Numbered from the stretch's first letter, positions 9,482-19,741 are shown. The stretch is 64,000 bases of DNA from Williamsia phyllosphaerae (GCF_014635305.1 NZ_BMCS01000001.1:2604001-2668000), one strand, 5' to 3'. Program-made: numbers and translations. The notes: generated by a model not told the origin, from the sequence alone.

Positions 9482-10205
9482 GCGGCGTCGGTGTGGAGGC
9501 AAGGGAGCCGAGTCCGACGTCGGCGAGCACCTGTGCTGTGGCCCGGCCGACGCCCAGGGTCATGGCCGCGGCGAGATCGTCCACGGTGTCGACGTCGGTG
9601 CGCAGATCCGGCCACAGGTCGCCGGAGTCGGCGACGAGGTCGACCGCACCCGCATCCCGGTGCGCCCGCGCGGACCCGACGCCGAAACGGGGCGTGATGT
9701 CGGAGGTGTCACCGACGATGAGCATCGCGGTGCCCGAACCGGATCGGTCGGGGACGATGGCCTGGCGATGACCGTCGGCCCGCACGAGCGCGGCGCCCAG
9801 GTGCGGTGCCCGCAGTGCCGGTAGATCGGCCTGCAGCACGACGACCCGTGCGCCGTCGGTGCCGATCGCGGCATCGATGCCCCGGGCGAGGGCACGGTTC
9901 AGGGAACTCGTCACCGGGTCGGCGGCGTCGGCGGGTGTGTCGGCGACGACCCGGGCGCCGAGTCGGCGCGCGGTCGCCGAGACCTCGGGATCCGGGGTGA
10001 CCACGACGATGTCACCGACGCCGGCGGCCCGGGCGGCGGTGATCGTGTCGCTCATCATCGCCAGCACCAGCGCGCGACGGGCGTCGGCCGGGACCACCGG
10101 GGACAGGCGGGTCTTGGCGTCGGCGAGCCCCTTGACCGCCAGGACCGCCGCGATCGGCCGAGCACCCGGCGCGGCCGAGGTCTCCTCGCGTGTCCCGTGC
10201 TCCAT
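9471..10205 (-). CDS. fbiD: Phosphoenolpyruvate/phospholactate guanylyltransferase (FbiD/CofC)
   Basis: A 244-residue nucleotidyltransferase of coenzyme F420 biosynthesis. In mycobacteria FbiD couples GTP to phosphoenolpyruvate to start the F420 side chain; the archaeal counterpart CofC uses 2-phospholactate. Visible features are [20 protein letters not shown] at the N-terminus (nucleotide binding), [10 protein letters not shown] (metal-binding Asp), and [17 protein letters not shown] 10205 has GTGGGG just upstream; GTG 10208 is adjacent. It overlaps the start of ppk on the same strand. Confidence 0.9.
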   Translation of the reverse strand: MEHGTREETSAAPGARPIAAVLAVKGLADAKTRLSPVVPADARRALVLAMMSDTITAARAAGVGDIVVVTPDPEVSATARRLGARVVADTPADAADPVTSSLNRALARGIDAAIGTDGARVVVLQADLPALRAPHLGAALVRADGHRQAIVPDRSGSGTAMLIVGDTSDITPRFGVGSARAHRDAGAVDLVADSGDLWPDLRTDVDTVDDLAAAMTLGVGRATAQVLADVGLGSLASTPTPHAS

Positions 10206-10346
10206 CACCCCACTATGCGACAGCCCGGGGCCGGAGGGTCATCCGAGGTGTGTTCTGACGCCCGATCTCGAGACGGCCGCGCAGCCCGGGCGGGGCATTA
10301 GGGTGGTGGCGGGCCGGAGTCCACGGCCCTGGTCGAGGAGGTCGTC

Positions 10347-11336
10347 GTGCGTGCTGCCGTGATGGGTTCGGGATCGTGGGGAACGGCGATGGCCGCGGTG
10401 CTGGTGGACGCGGGCACCGACACCGTCCTGTGGGCACGTCGCCCGGAGCTGGCGCGCTCCATCGCCGAGGACCACGTCAACCCCGACTATCTGCCGGGCA
10501 TCACGCTCCCCGATTCCCTGCACGCGGTGAGTTCGGTCGACGAGGCGCTCGACGGTGCCGACCTGGTCGTGTGCGCCGTCCCGTCGCAGTCGTTGCGCGC
10601 CAACCTCGCCGGGTGGTTCATCTCGCCGGACGCGACGCTGATGTCGCTGGCCAAGGGTGTGGAGAGCGACTCGCTGATGCGGATGAGCGAGGTGATCGCG
10701 CAGGTGACCGGCGCCGACCCCGACCGCATCGCGGTGCTGTCCGGACCCAATCTCGCGCGGGAGATCGCGCAGCGTCAACCCGCGGCCACCGTGGTGGCGT
10801 GTCCCGACGAGGCCCGTGCGACTGACATCCAGAATGCCTGCAGCACATCCTATTTCCGCCCGTACACCAACACCGACGTGGTGGGGTGCGAGATCGGCGG
10901 GGCGGTCAAGAACGTGATCGCACTGGCCTGCGGGATGGCCTCGGGCGCCGGACTCGGCGAGAACACGCTGGCCTCGATCATCACCCGCGGGCTGGCCGAG
11001 ACCATCCGCCTCGGCGAGGCGCTCGGTGCCAAACCGGAGACGTTCGCGGGTCTCGCCGGTGTCGGCGACCTGGTCGCCACGTGTTCCTCACCGCTCTCGC
11101 GCAACCGGTCGTTCGGGTCACGCCTGGGTGAGGGGCGCAGCCTCGTCGAGGCCCAGGAGGCGACGAACGGTCAGGTGGCCGAGGGCGTGAAGTCGTGCTC
11201 GTCTGTGCGTGCGTTGGCGGCGGGTCACGGTGTGGAGATGCCGTTGACCGATGCCGTGCACCGCGTCTGCCACGAGGGACTCGGGGTCCGCGACGCGATC
11301 ATCGCGTTGCTGAGCCGCAGCACCAAGCCGGAGTGA
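10347..11336 (+). CDS. gpsA: Glycerol-3-phosphate dehydrogenase [NAD(P)+]
   Basis: Makes sn-glycerol 3-phosphate from dihydroxyacetone phosphate for phospholipid synthesis; cytosolic. 329 residues. The nucleotide-binding loop GSGSWGTA is at residues 7-14; [10 protein letters not shown] and [13 protein letters not shown] (with catalytic Lys) are conserved. The start is GTG 10347 after GAGGAGG. In M. tuberculosis a ddl gene follows gpsA, by my recollection; here the next gene is the convergent DUF3515 gene only 18 bases on, so ddl is elsewhere or lost from this site. Confidence 0.96.
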   Translation: MRAAVMGSGSWGTAMAAVLVDAGTDTVLWARRPELARSIAEDHVNPDYLPGITLPDSLHAVSSVDEALDGADLVVCAVPSQSLRANLAGWFISPDATLMSLAKGVESDSLMRMSEVIAQVTGADPDRIAVLSGPNLAREIAQRQPAATVVACPDEARATDIQNACSTSYFRPYTNTDVVGCEIGGAVKNVIALACGMASGAGLGENTLASIITRGLAETIRLGEALGAKPETFAGLAGVGDLVATCSSPLSRNRSFGSRLGEGRSLVEAQEATNGQVAEGVKSCSSVRALAAGHGVEMPLTDAVHRVCHEGLGVRDAIIALLSRSTKPE

Positions 11337-11354
11337 GGCGGTGGGGCCGTCGCC

Positions 11355-12005
11355 TCAGGAACCGAGGTCGATCGGTGCGAGCGGCAGGATCTGCTCGATG
11401 ATCTTCGAGACGTCGGAGATGGCGCCGTTGCCGGAGTTGTTCGGCAGCCACAGGGCCACGTACGGGCGGTGATCGACGGCGAACCAGAGCGCACCCTTCT
11501 CGCCCTTCTTCGGCGCACGCTGGAACCACTGCACCGGATCGACGGTCTGCAGGGCCGAGGTCGGCGCGAGGTCGTCGGGCCGGGGCACCCCGCAGCGCAG
11601 TTGGATCGGGCCGGGCGAATCGCCGCCCTTGGCCCACGAGACGAGTCCGTCGGACTCGGTGCGCTCACCGAAGTTCTCGAACGTCTGGGGCAGGGCGGCG
11701 ATCAGACGCGCGCAGCCCTGCTCGCCCGACTGCGGCGCGGCCGCCGACTGCAGCGGCAGCGGTCCGGGTGAGCTGGTGTTCTTGGCCGCGGCGAAGACGA
11801 TGAACAACACGACGACCATCACCGGGATCGCGACGATGGTCGCGATCAGGGCCGGACTGCGGCGTGACGCCGCGACAGGGGAGTCGGTGGACTCCGGGGT
11901 GTCGTGGGTGTCGGACTCCGGTTGGTCGGTGTCGGGAACGTCGGCCTCGGGAACGTCGGCCTCGGGGGTGGTGTCGTCGCCCGAGACGGGCTCGTCGGTA
12001 CCCAC
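11355..12005 (-). CDS. DUF3515 membrane-anchored protein
   Basis: A 216-residue protein with an acidic, low-complexity cytoplasmic N-terminus, one transmembrane segment (IATIVAIPVMVVVLFIVFAA, about residues 53-72) and an extracytoplasmic domain with two cysteines (GCARL and LRCGVPRP), probably disulfide bonded. It matches the actinobacterial DUF3515 family, function unknown. GTG 12005 lies three bases after the stop of the Lrp-type gene, so they form an operon. Confidence 0.8.
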   Translation of the reverse strand: MGTDEPVSGDDTTPEADVPEADVPDTDQPESDTHDTPESTDSPVAASRRSPALIATIVAIPVMVVVLFIVFAAAKNTSSPGPLPLQSAAAPQSGEQGCARLIAALPQTFENFGERTESDGLVSWAKGGDSPGPIQLRCGVPRPDDLAPTSALQTVDPVQWFQRAPKKGEKGALWFAVDHRPYVALWLPNNSGNGAISDVSKIIEQILPLAPIDLGS

Positions 12006-12008
12006 TGC

Positions 12009-12254
12009 TCAGACGGCGCGGACGTCGGTGACCACGGGACACGTGAGCGTACGGGTGATGCCGACGACCTCCTGGATACGGGGGACCACGGTCGCCGTCA
12101 GGTGATGGGCGTCGTCCACACTGACGCGCACGATGACGTCGTAGGGGCCGGAGACCTCCTCCGACGATGCGACACCGGGGATCTCCGCGATGGCGGCGGC
12201 GGCCTGGGCTGCACGACCCACCTCGGTCTGGATCAGAATGTATGCCTGAACCAC
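12009..12254 (-). CDS. Lrp/AsnC-type ligand-binding domain protein (no DNA-binding domain)
   Basis: An 81-residue stand-alone RAM/Lrp-AsnC effector domain (QAYILIQTEVGRAAQAAAAI, GPYDVIVRVSV). The helix-turn-helix half of Lrp proteins is missing, so it probably senses amino acids or pairs with a full-length Lrp rather than binding DNA itself. The GTG start at 12254 follows AAGGGGA. It precedes the DUF3515 gene by three bases. Upstream in-frame sequence is not protein-like and was excluded. Confidence 0.85.
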   Translation of the reverse strand: MVQAYILIQTEVGRAAQAAAAIAEIPGVASSEEVSGPYDVIVRVSVDDAHHLTATVVPRIQEVVGITRTLTCPVVTDVRAV

Positions 12255-12364
12255 GGTCTTCCCCTTCCTCAGTAGGTCCCACCCGACACGCCGGTGAATA
12301 GACTGGCACACATTGTCACCGACACCACGTCCGGTGCGCGAATCAACGAGACCGGAGGAACGCG

Positions 12365-13387
12365 GTGGTGGGCGCCAACGATTCCGGCGGTGACACGTCG
12401 CGACCACCCGTTGTGTCGGCCTCCGGGCCCACCGTCGCCGACGTCGGTGAGCAGGCGCTCATCAATCGGCTCACCGCCATGTCGACACGCGCCGCGGCCG
12501 ATCTGCCCGCGGATTCCGATCGCCTGCTGATCGGTCCCGGCGACGATGCGGCCGTCATCGCGATGGCGTCGGACCTGATCGTCAGCACCGACAGTCTGGT
12601 GCAGGACAGACACTTTCGGCTGCAGTGGTCGACGCCGGAGGCGATCGGTCGCCGTGCGGCGATCCAGAGCGCGGCCGACATCGCCGCGATGGGCGGGCGG
12701 GTGTCGGCGTTGGTCGTCTCGATCGCCTGCCCGCCGACCACGGCCGTCGACTGGGTTCTCGCCGTCAACCGCGGCCTCAACGAGGCGGCCGTCGCGGTCG
12801 GTGCCCGCGTGGTGGGCGGCGACGTGGTGTCGGCGGATCAGATCGTGTTGACCGTCACGGTGTTCGGTTCGACGGACGGTCGCGCGGCGGTACCGGTCTC
12901 CGGGGCGCGGGTCGGTGATCGCCTCGCCGTGAGCGGTCCGCTGGGTTCGTCGGCCGCCGGGCTCGCCCTGTTGATGGCCGGTCGAGCGCAGTCCTATCCG
13001 GATCTCGTTGCTGCGCATCGGGTCCCGATCGTCGATCTCGCCGCCGGGGTGGTCGCCGCCGAACACGGCGCGCATGCGATGACCGATGTGTCCGACGGGC
13101 TCGGCGCCGAACTGGAGACGATGGCCCGCGCGTCGGGGGTGTCGATGGACGTGGTCGCGGCGTCGATCCCGATGGCTCACGGCCTGGTCGAGGCCGGTGC
13201 GGACCTGGGCGTCGACCCGTCCGGGTGGGCGATCGGGGGAGGCGAAGATCACCAGTTGCTCGCCGCTTTCGACGGTGCCCCGCCCGCCGGGTGGACGGTG
13301 ATCGGCTCGGTGGGTGCCCGCGACGAGCGGCGTCCCGTACGCATCGACGGTTCCGCGCCGGCCGTCCCCGGGTGGCGGAGCTTCTGA
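12365..13387 (+). CDS. thiL: Thiamine-monophosphate kinase
   Basis: Phosphorylates thiamine phosphate to thiamine diphosphate. 340 residues, AIR-synthase-like fold. Conserved blocks: LIGPGDDAAVI, STDSLVQDRHF, ADIAAMGG, TDVSDGLGAEL and GGGEDHQLL. The GTG start follows GGAGGAA at the right distance. A TAGACT box at 12299-12304 suggests a promoter about 55 bases upstream. No thi-box riboswitch is visible. Divergent from the Lrp-type gene. Confidence 0.94.
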   Translation: MVGANDSGGDTSRPPVVSASGPTVADVGEQALINRLTAMSTRAAADLPADSDRLLIGPGDDAAVIAMASDLIVSTDSLVQDRHFRLQWSTPEAIGRRAAIQSAADIAAMGGRVSALVVSIACPPTTAVDWVLAVNRGLNEAAVAVGARVVGGDVVSADQIVLTVTVFGSTDGRAAVPVSGARVGDRLAVSGPLGSSAAGLALLMAGRAQSYPDLVAAHRVPIVDLAAGVVAAEHGAHAMTDVSDGLGAELETMARASGVSMDVVAASIPMAHGLVEAGADLGVDPSGWAIGGGEDHQLLAAFDGAPPAGWTVIGSVGARDERRPVRIDGSAPAVPGWRSF

Positions 13388-13398
13388 GAACGCCCCAC

Positions 13399-13404
13399 TA
13401 GATT
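13399..13404 (+). promoter_or_regulatory. -10 box of the carbonic-anhydrase-like gene (leaderless)
   Basis: TAGATT is followed by six bases and then ATG 13411, so the mRNA probably starts at the start codon. It lies just after the thiL stop. Confidence 0.5.
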
Positions 13405-13410
13405 GTCGGG

Positions 13411-13932
13411 ATGGCTGTGTATGCGTTGGACGATCGCGTTCCCGAACTCGGTGAGGGGGCCTACGTGCACCCCGACGCCACGGTGATCGGGGCGGTGACC
13501 CTCGCCGCGGGCGTCTCGGTGTGGCCGGGCGCGGTGCTCCGCGGCGACTACGGGACCATCACCATCGGTGCGATGACGAACATCCAGGACGGCACCGTCA
13601 TCCACTGCACCCCGATCCACCCCACGACGATCGGCGCGAACTGCGTGGTCGGCCACAACGCGCACGTCGAGGGGTCGACGATCGGCGACAACTGCCTGAT
13701 CGCGTCGGGGTCTGTGGTGCTCAACGGGTCCACGATCGGCGACGGCGCGGTCGTCGGCGCGGGTGCGGTGGTGCCGTTCGATTTCGCCGTTCCCGCCCGC
13801 GCGATGGCTCTGGGCGTGCCCGCCAAGATCCGTCCCGGCCACGAGGTGGCCGAGGGCCACGTCGACCTCAACGTCGAGATGTACTTCCAGAACGCCCAGT
13901 ACTACCGCGACCACCTGAGGCGGATCGACTGA
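13411..13932 (+). CDS. Gamma-class carbonic anhydrase-like hexapeptide-repeat protein
   Basis: A 173-residue left-handed beta-helix protein built from hexapeptide repeats (for example [33 protein letters not shown]). Candidate zinc ligands are the His residues in IHCTPIH and GHNAHVEG, the pattern of gamma carbonic anhydrases and the YrdA/PaaY group. Activity is not proven for most bacterial members. The stop TGA overlaps the ATG of ung (TGATG), so the two are cotranscribed. Confidence 0.85.
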   Translation: MAVYALDDRVPELGEGAYVHPDATVIGAVTLAAGVSVWPGAVLRGDYGTITIGAMTNIQDGTVIHCTPIHPTTIGANCVVGHNAHVEGSTIGDNCLIASGSVVLNGSTIGDGAVVGAGAVVPFDFAVPARAMALGVPAKIRPGHEVAEGHVDLNVEMYFQNAQYYRDHLRRID

Positions 13933-14618
13933 TGGCCGCCGACGGACCACGTCCCCTGACCGACCTCATCGACCCCGGCTGGGCGCAGGCGCTCGAGCCG
14001 GTGGCCGACACGATCGCCTCCATGGGCGCTTTCCTCCGGGAGGAGATCGCCGCCGGTCGGCGTTACCTCCCCGCCGGGGAGAACGTGCTGCGCGCCTTCA
14101 CCACCCCGATGGATCGGGTGCGGGTCCTCATCGTCGGACAGGACCCCTACCCGACGCCGGGTCACGCCGTCGGGTTGAGCTTCTCCGTCGCGCCCGACGT
14201 GCGGCCGGTCCCGCGTTCGCTGGGCAACATCTTCACCGAGTACGTCGAGGACCTCGGGCTGCCCCGCCCGACCAGCGGTGACCTGTCCCCGTGGAGCGAG
14301 GGCGGTGTGTTGCTGCTCAATCGCGTCCTCACCGTGGCGCCGGGCGCGCCCGCGTCGCATCGCGGGAAGGGTTGGGAGCAGGTCACCGAGTGCGCGATCA
14401 AGGCGCTGGTGGCCCGGGACGCCCCATTGGTCGCGATCCTGTGGGGCAAGGACGCCGGGTCGCTGCAGCAGTGGATGCCCGGGGTGCCGACCATCACATC
14501 GGCCCACCCGTCGCCGATGTCGGCGAGCCGGGGCTTCTTCGGGTCGAAGCCGTTCAGCCGCGCGAACGCCGCGCTGGGGGAACTCGGGGCCGACCCGATC
14601 GACTGGACCCTGCCCTGA
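13932..14618 (+). CDS. ung: Uracil-DNA glycosylase
   Basis: Family 1 UDG that removes uracil from DNA in base-excision repair. 228 residues. The water-activating loop GQDPYP has catalytic Asp71, and the C-terminal [11 protein letters not shown] loop supplies the catalytic His and the minor-groove-reading Leu-loop equivalent. It starts in the TGATG overlap with the preceding gene and ends 16 bases from the convergent crotonase gene. Confidence 0.96.
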   Translation: MAADGPRPLTDLIDPGWAQALEPVADTIASMGAFLREEIAAGRRYLPAGENVLRAFTTPMDRVRVLIVGQDPYPTPGHAVGLSFSVAPDVRPVPRSLGNIFTEYVEDLGLPRPTSGDLSPWSEGGVLLLNRVLTVAPGAPASHRGKGWEQVTECAIKALVARDAPLVAILWGKDAGSLQQWMPGVPTITSAHPSPMSASRGFFGSKPFSRANAALGELGADPIDWTLP

Positions 14619-14634
14619 GCGGTCCCGCGGCAGA

Positions 14635-15441
14635 TCAGGTCTCGTTGCTCGCGGTGAAATCGGCAGGCCGTTTGGCGACGAACGCGTCGACACCCTCGAT
14701 GCCGACGGGAAGTCCGGCCAGTCGTGAGATCGACGCCGCCTCGGCCGCCATCTGGTCGGTCAGCGTCGCCCCGTCGCTCGCCATCAGCAGTCGTCGGGTG
14801 GCACGCAGTGACTGTCGTGGACCGGCCGCGATCGCCGTGGCCGCGGCGGTGGCCGCTCCGACGACGTCGTCGTCGGACTCGACGAGCTGCGCCAGCAGTC
14901 CGATCTCGAGCGCCTCGGCTGCCGTGACGACCTTGTTGGTGAGGATGATGTGGCGGGCCCTGGCCGCGCCGACGAGTCGGGGTAGTGCCCACGTCATCCC
15001 GCCGTCGGGGGAGAACCCGATGGCCGAGTACGCGGCCCGCAGCGACGTGCCCGGACCGCCGATGGCGACGTCGGCGTGGCAGACGATGCTCATCCCCGCT
15101 CCCGCGGCCCACCCGCGTACCGCCGCGACGACGGGTACATCGGCGTCGGCGAGAGCACCGATGAAGGCGTGGAACCGGGCGGCGAGGTCCGCGACGAACG
15201 CAGGCCGATCGGGTGCGGAGGCGAACGCACGGACATCGCCACCGGCGCAGAAGTTCGCGCCCGGTCCGAGCAGCAGGACCGCGCCCACCGAGAGCTCACC
15301 CGCCGCCACCGCACGCAGCACCTCGGTGCCCTCGACCAGCGCGTCGGGAGCGAGCGAGTTGCCACCACGTTCGGTGGAGATGCGGATAGAAAGAACACCG
15401 CCGACGATGTCGACGGTGTTCAGGTCTGCCAGTGAGGTCAT
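14635..15441 (-). CDS. Enoyl-CoA hydratase/isomerase family protein
   Basis: A 268-residue crotonase-fold protein. Oxyanion-hole elements are GPGANFCAGGDVRAFAS and the later VRGWAAGAGMSIVCHADVAI. The second helix reads YSAIGFSPDGGMTWALPRLVG, lacking a clear catalytic Glu of classical enoyl-CoA hydratases at one position, so it may be an isomerase-type member. Substrate unknown; actinobacteria carry many paralogues. Start GTG 15444 or ATG 15441, the ATG preferred. Confidence 0.85.
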   Translation of the reverse strand: MTSLADLNTVDIVGGVLSIRISTERGGNSLAPDALVEGTEVLRAVAAGELSVGAVLLLGPGANFCAGGDVRAFASAPDRPAFVADLAARFHAFIGALADADVPVVAAVRGWAAGAGMSIVCHADVAIGGPGTSLRAAYSAIGFSPDGGMTWALPRLVGAARARHIILTNKVVTAAEALEIGLLAQLVESDDDVVGAATAAATAIAAGPRQSLRATRRLLMASDGATLTDQMAAEAASISRLAGLPVGIEGVDAFVAKRPADFTASNET

Positions 15442-15468
15442 CACTGCAGACTATGTGACGCGAACCAC

Positions 15469-15660
15469 TCAGCCGCGGACGACCTTGCCCGCCTTCAGGC
15501 AGGACGTGCAGACGTTGATGCGCTTGCGGTTGCCGGGGGCAACCTGGGCGCGAACGGTCTGGATGTTGGGATTCCACCGGCGGTTGGTGCGTCGGTGCGA
15601 GTGCGAGACCGACTTACCGAAGCCGGGTCCCTTGGCGCAAACGTCACAGACGGCAGCCAT
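15469..15660 (-). CDS. rpmB: 50S ribosomal protein L28 (zinc-binding form)
   Basis: A 63-residue L28 with two CxxC pairs, Cys5/Cys8 (CDVC) and Cys51/Cys54 (CTSC), marking the C+ (zinc-ribbon) form. Many actinobacteria also keep a zinc-free paralogue under Zur control; none is in this window. ATG 15660 follows GAGGAG. It is divergent from the FakA-like gene with 99 bases between starts. Confidence 0.96.
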   Translation of the reverse strand: MAAVCDVCAKGPGFGKSVSHSHRRTNRRWNPNIQTVRAQVAPGNRKRINVCTSCLKAGKVVRG

Positions 15661-15759
15661 CGTCGAACTCCTCATGTTGGAAACAGTTTGGTGGTTGTCT
15701 CTGCTGCGGCCGCCGACACTCTCGGACACCGCTCACGACAACCCTGCAAGGATAGCGGC

Positions 15760-17454
15760 ATGAACGCTGACGGGCCAAATACGCCCGGACCCGCCACCCG
15801 GCAGGCGCCGATGGATCCCGGGCTGCTGCGCGACTGGAGCCAGGAATGTGTGCGGGGTCTGACCGCGGTACGCGGCGAGATCAACGATCTGAACGTCTTC
15901 CCGATCCCGGACTCCGACACCGGCAGCAACATGCTGCACACGATGACCGCGGCGGCGACCGCCTGCGCCGACACCGCCCCGGACGCCACCCTCACCCAGG
16001 TCATCCGCGCGGCGGCCGACGGCGCGACCGGGCAGGCCCGCGGCAATTCGGGGATCATCCTCTCGCAGGTCCTCGTCGGTCTGGCCGACGCGGCCGACAT
16101 CAACGCCGTCGACGGCGCCGTGCCGTTCAACCGGCTGTGGGCCTCGGGGCTCGGACTCGCCGCCCTGGCCGCGACCCGTGCGGTCAGCGAGCCCCGCGAC
16201 GGCACGGTGCTGACCCTGCTGAGGCAGGCGGCGGCCACCGCGACCGAGCTGATCGACGCGTCGCCCGGGGATCTGGCCCGAGCGGTCGCCGACGGATGCG
16301 CCGACGACCTGGAACGGACCACCGAGCAGCTCCCCGAACTCGCCCGAGCGGGTGTCGTCGACGCGGGTGGGCGCGGGCTCCTCGTGCTCGTCGACTCGAT
16401 GGTCAAGGTGCTCACCGGTGTGTCGGCGCGTCGACGTCGGTACCAGGGTGCGTTGGCAGGCGGCGGCGACCCGATCGGACACCCCTCGGCGGGCGAGGCC
16501 TGCGACGCGAACTCCTCGGAGATGGACTTCGAGGTCATGTACACCATCGAAGGTGCTGTCGCCGAACAGATCCCGGTGCTCCGGGCCCGTCTCGACGGTC
16601 TCGGTGACGCCGTGGTCATCGTCGGGGACAGCTCGAACACCGCCGGCGAGCGCTTCTCGGTCCACGTACACACCTGCGAACCCGGCGACGCCGTCGAGGC
16701 GGGGATCGAGGTCGGTCGCGTCAGCGCTATCCGGATCACCTGCTTCGTCCTCGACGCCCACCGCGCGTCGCACGACCCCGACGACCGGCCCGCCGCCCGG
16801 GCCCGCGGCGTCGTCGCCGTGGTCGACGGGGACGGCGCGGCGGAGTTGTTCGAACAGGAGGGCGCGAGCGTCGTCCGCTCCGACGATGGCCTGGACGCGA
16901 CCGCTCTCGCCCAGGCGATCCTGGCGGTGGACGCCGCGCACGTGGTGGTGATGGCCAACGGCGCGTTGCCCGCCCAGGACCTGGTCACCGTCGCAGCCGA
17001 TGCCCGGTCGAGGCATCGGACGGTGGTCTTCCTGCCGACTCTGTCGATGGTGCAGTGTCTCTCGGCGCTGGCGGTGCACGACATCGCCGCCGCCCCCGAC
17101 GCCGACGCCTACGCGATGGCCGAGGCGGCCGCGTCCACCCGTCGCGGATCGGTCATGACGGCGACCGAGCCCGCGCTGACCCTGGCCGGCGCGTGCGACA
17201 CCGGCGACCTGTTGGGATTGATCGGCGTGGACGTGTTGGTCATCGGTCCCGGGCAGTCGGAGGCGGCGACCGCGCTGGTGGACCTGATGCTCAGCACCGG
17301 TGGCGAACTCGTCACCGTGCTGGCAGGCGCGGATATCGCCGACGGGGTCCTCGAACGACTCGAACGGCACGTCTCGGCGGCCCATCCGGGTGTGGAGTTC
17401 GTCGCCTATCAGTCGGGACAGGCCGACGAGGTGTTGCAGGTGGGTGTCGAGTGA
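15760..17454 (+). CDS. FakA-like fatty acid kinase (DAK2 + DegV-like domains)
   Basis: A 564-residue homologue of YloV/FakA. The N-terminal DAK2 (DhaL-like) kinase domain shows the metal/ATP-binding NVFPIPDSDTGSNMLHTM and ARGNSGIILSQVLVG segments; the middle has FEVMYTIEG and the C-terminal half resembles the DegV-like FakA extension. In Firmicutes FakA phosphorylates fatty acids bound to FakB, a DegV protein. A DegV-type gene lies at 26950-27816. The ATG follows AAGGA. recG follows 13 bases later, as in mycobacteria. Confidence 0.85.
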   Translation: MNADGPNTPGPATRQAPMDPGLLRDWSQECVRGLTAVRGEINDLNVFPIPDSDTGSNMLHTMTAAATACADTAPDATLTQVIRAAADGATGQARGNSGIILSQVLVGLADAADINAVDGAVPFNRLWASGLGLAALAATRAVSEPRDGTVLTLLRQAAATATELIDASPGDLARAVADGCADDLERTTEQLPELARAGVVDAGGRGLLVLVDSMVKVLTGVSARRRRYQGALAGGGDPIGHPSAGEACDANSSEMDFEVMYTIEGAVAEQIPVLRARLDGLGDAVVIVGDSSNTAGERFSVHVHTCEPGDAVEAGIEVGRVSAIRITCFVLDAHRASHDPDDRPAARARGVVAVVDGDGAAELFEQEGASVVRSDDGLDATALAQAILAVDAAHVVVMANGALPAQDLVTVAADARSRHRTVVFLPTLSMVQCLSALAVHDIAAAPDADAYAMAEAAASTRRGSVMTATEPALTLAGACDTGDLLGLIGVDVLVIGPGQSEAATALVDLMLSTGGELVTVLAGADIADGVLERLERHVSAAHPGVEFVAYQSGQADEVLQVGVE

Positions 17455-17467
17455 CGGTGGTCGACTG

Positions 17468-19741
17468 ATGGCAGCACAGGCGGATTCGCTCGCCGGGGTG
17501 GTCGGGGAGAAGACCGCGGCGATCCTGGGCGAGGAGATCGGGGTGCACACGATCGGTGAGCTGCTCCGCTATTTCCCGATGCGCTACGTGCGGCAGGGAC
17601 AGCTGTCGTCGACCCGGCGCCCGGAGAACGGTGAGTGGGTCACGCTGGTCGCGCGGGTGGAGAAGGCCGACCTCCGGCCGATGCGGAACAAGCGCGGGAA
17701 GTTGTTGTCCATCAAGGCAACCGACGGCACCATCTCGTTCGGTGTCACGTTCTTCAACCCGTACGCGATCCAACGCGCCCTCCGACCCGGGGTGCGGTTC
17801 ATGGTCGCCGGGACGGTGTCGTACTACCGGGAGCAGATGCAGCTGACCCACCCGAACTGGATGGTGCTGCCCGACGAGGGCGCCGACATCGAGACCGTCG
17901 GCTCGTCGATGATGCTGTCGATCGCTGGTGGGGACACCGCGGCCGGGGACGGTCCGGACGGGGACGCCGGCGGTGCGAGCTCGGCTGACCTCGCCGACTT
18001 CCACCGACCGTTCCTGCCGGTCTATCCGGCCACGAAAGCCCTGCAGACGTGGGACATCTGGCGCGCGGTCCGCAAGGCCCTCGACGTCGTCGATCCCATC
18101 GAGGACCCCCTGACCGACGCCGATCGGGACGCACGCGGACTGATCGGATCCGACGAGTCGCTCCGGGCCATCCACCTGCCCGAGACGGCCGAGGACATCG
18201 AGGCGGCGGGTGCCCGTCTGAAGTTCGACGAGGCACTGGCGCTGCAGCTCAGTCTGGCCCAGCGCCGGTTCGCCGACCTGGGACACCGCGGTCCGGCCGC
18301 GGTCCACGTGGACGGGGGACTCGAGGACGCGCTGCTCGGGCGTCTGCCGTTCGAGCTGACCGGTGGCCAGGACACCGTCATCGACGAGATCTGCACCCAG
18401 CTCGGGTCGGGCGAGCCGATGAGCCGGTTGCTGCAGGGTGAGGTCGGCTCGGGCAAGACGCTGGTGGCGCTCATCGCCATGCTGCGGATGATCGACAACG
18501 ACTTCCAGTGCGTCCTGCTGGCGCCCACCGAGGTGCTCGCGGCCCAGCACCATCGCAGCCTCACGAAAATGTTGGGCGGCCTGGCCCAGGCGGGCGAACT
18601 CGGTGCCGAGGAGTCCGCGACGCGCATCGCCCTGCTCACCGGATCGATGAAGACGGCGGGCAAACGCGCCGCGCTGCTCGAGGCGGTCACCGGCACCGCA
18701 GGCATCGTGATCGGCACGCACGCGCTGCTCGAGGACCACGTCGACTTCTTCAACCTGGGGCTGATCGTCGTCGACGAGCAACACCGATTCGGTGTCGAGC
18801 AACGCGACACCCTGCGCTCCCGCGGCCGCGATGACCTCATCCCGCACATGTTGGTGATGACCGCCACGCCCATCCCGCGGACCATCGCGATGACGGTCTA
18901 CGGCGACCTGGAGACCTCCACGCTGCGCGAGCTGCCCGCCGGTAGGCAACCGATCACCACCAACGTCGTGCCCACCCAGCTCGAGAAATGGGAGAACCGG
19001 CTGTGGCAGGTCGTCGACGAGGAGGTCGGGCTCGGGCGGCAGGTCTACGTCGTGTGCTCCCGTATCGGTGACGACGGCACCGCGGCCGGCGCGAAGTCCG
19101 AGGAGCGTGCCGCAGAGCAGCAGGGCCCGCAGACCACCTCGGTGGTCGAGATGTTCGACCAGATCGTCAGCGGTCCCCTCGGCCGACACCGGGTGGAGCT
19201 GTTGCACGGCCGTATGTCCGGTGACGACAAGACCGCCACCATGGACGCCTTCACCCGCGGCGAGATCGACATCCTGGTCTCCACCACGGTCATCGAGGTG
19301 GGCGTCGACGTCGCGAACGCGAACGCGATGGTCATCGTCGACGCCGAACGCTTCGGCGTGAGCCAACTGCACCAGTTGCGCGGTCGTGTCGGTCGTGGTG
19401 GCTTGCCGGGGCGCTGCTTCCTGCGCACCGCGGTGTCACCGACCTCGTCGGCGATGGAACGGTTGCGGGCGGTCGAGGCGTCCAACGACGGATTCGAACT
19501 CGCACGGATCGACCTGATCCAACGACGGGAGGGAGACGTCCTCGGTGCGGTGCAGTCCGGCGTCAACTCCTCGTTGCGGTTCCTGTCCCTGCTCGACGAC
19601 GCCGACGTCATCGCCGACGCCCGGGAGCTGGCCGCCGAGGTCGTGTCCGGCGATCTCACCCTGCTCGACCACCGGCCGATGGCCGACCTGGTCGACGCCG
19701 TCCTCGGACCGGGCCGGATCCAGTACCTGGAGAAGTCCTAG
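17468..19741 (+). CDS. recG: ATP-dependent DNA helicase RecG
   Basis: Reverses stalled forks and processes Holliday junctions. 757 residues: N-terminal wedge/OB domain, then two helicase domains with Walker A GEVGSGKT (about 323-330), DEQHRFG (about 435), TATPIPRT and the C-terminal STTVIEVGVDVANANAMV and QLHQLRGRVGRG motifs. An Asp/Gly/Ala-rich insert sits near residues 155-180 after the wedge domain. ATG 17468 is 13 bases past the FakA-like stop; probably one transcript. Confidence 0.96.
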   Translation: MAAQADSLAGVVGEKTAAILGEEIGVHTIGELLRYFPMRYVRQGQLSSTRRPENGEWVTLVARVEKADLRPMRNKRGKLLSIKATDGTISFGVTFFNPYAIQRALRPGVRFMVAGTVSYYREQMQLTHPNWMVLPDEGADIETVGSSMMLSIAGGDTAAGDGPDGDAGGASSADLADFHRPFLPVYPATKALQTWDIWRAVRKALDVVDPIEDPLTDADRDARGLIGSDESLRAIHLPETAEDIEAAGARLKFDEALALQLSLAQRRFADLGHRGPAAVHVDGGLEDALLGRLPFELTGGQDTVIDEICTQLGSGEPMSRLLQGEVGSGKTLVALIAMLRMIDNDFQCVLLAPTEVLAAQHHRSLTKMLGGLAQAGELGAEESATRIALLTGSMKTAGKRAALLEAVTGTAGIVIGTHALLEDHVDFFNLGLIVVDEQHRFGVEQRDTLRSRGRDDLIPHMLVMTATPIPRTIAMTVYGDLETSTLRELPAGRQPITTNVVPTQLEKWENRLWQVVDEEVGLGRQVYVVCSRIGDDGTAAGAKSEERAAEQQGPQTTSVVEMFDQIVSGPLGRHRVELLHGRMSGDDKTATMDAFTRGEIDILVSTTVIEVGVDVANANAMVIVDAERFGVSQLHQLRGRVGRGGLPGRCFLRTAVSPTSSAMERLRAVEASNDGFELARIDLIQRREGDVLGAVQSGVNSSLRFLSLLDDADVIADARELAAEVVSGDLTLLDHRPMADLVDAVLGPGRIQYLEKS

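Noticed and set aside
12255..12364. TPP riboswitch before thiL
   Set aside because: The 110-base gap has no thi-box sequence and is too short to hold one along with the promoter.
17312..19372. Long minus-strand frame opposite recG
   Set aside because: recG has all helicase motifs on the plus strand; the antisense product has no domain.
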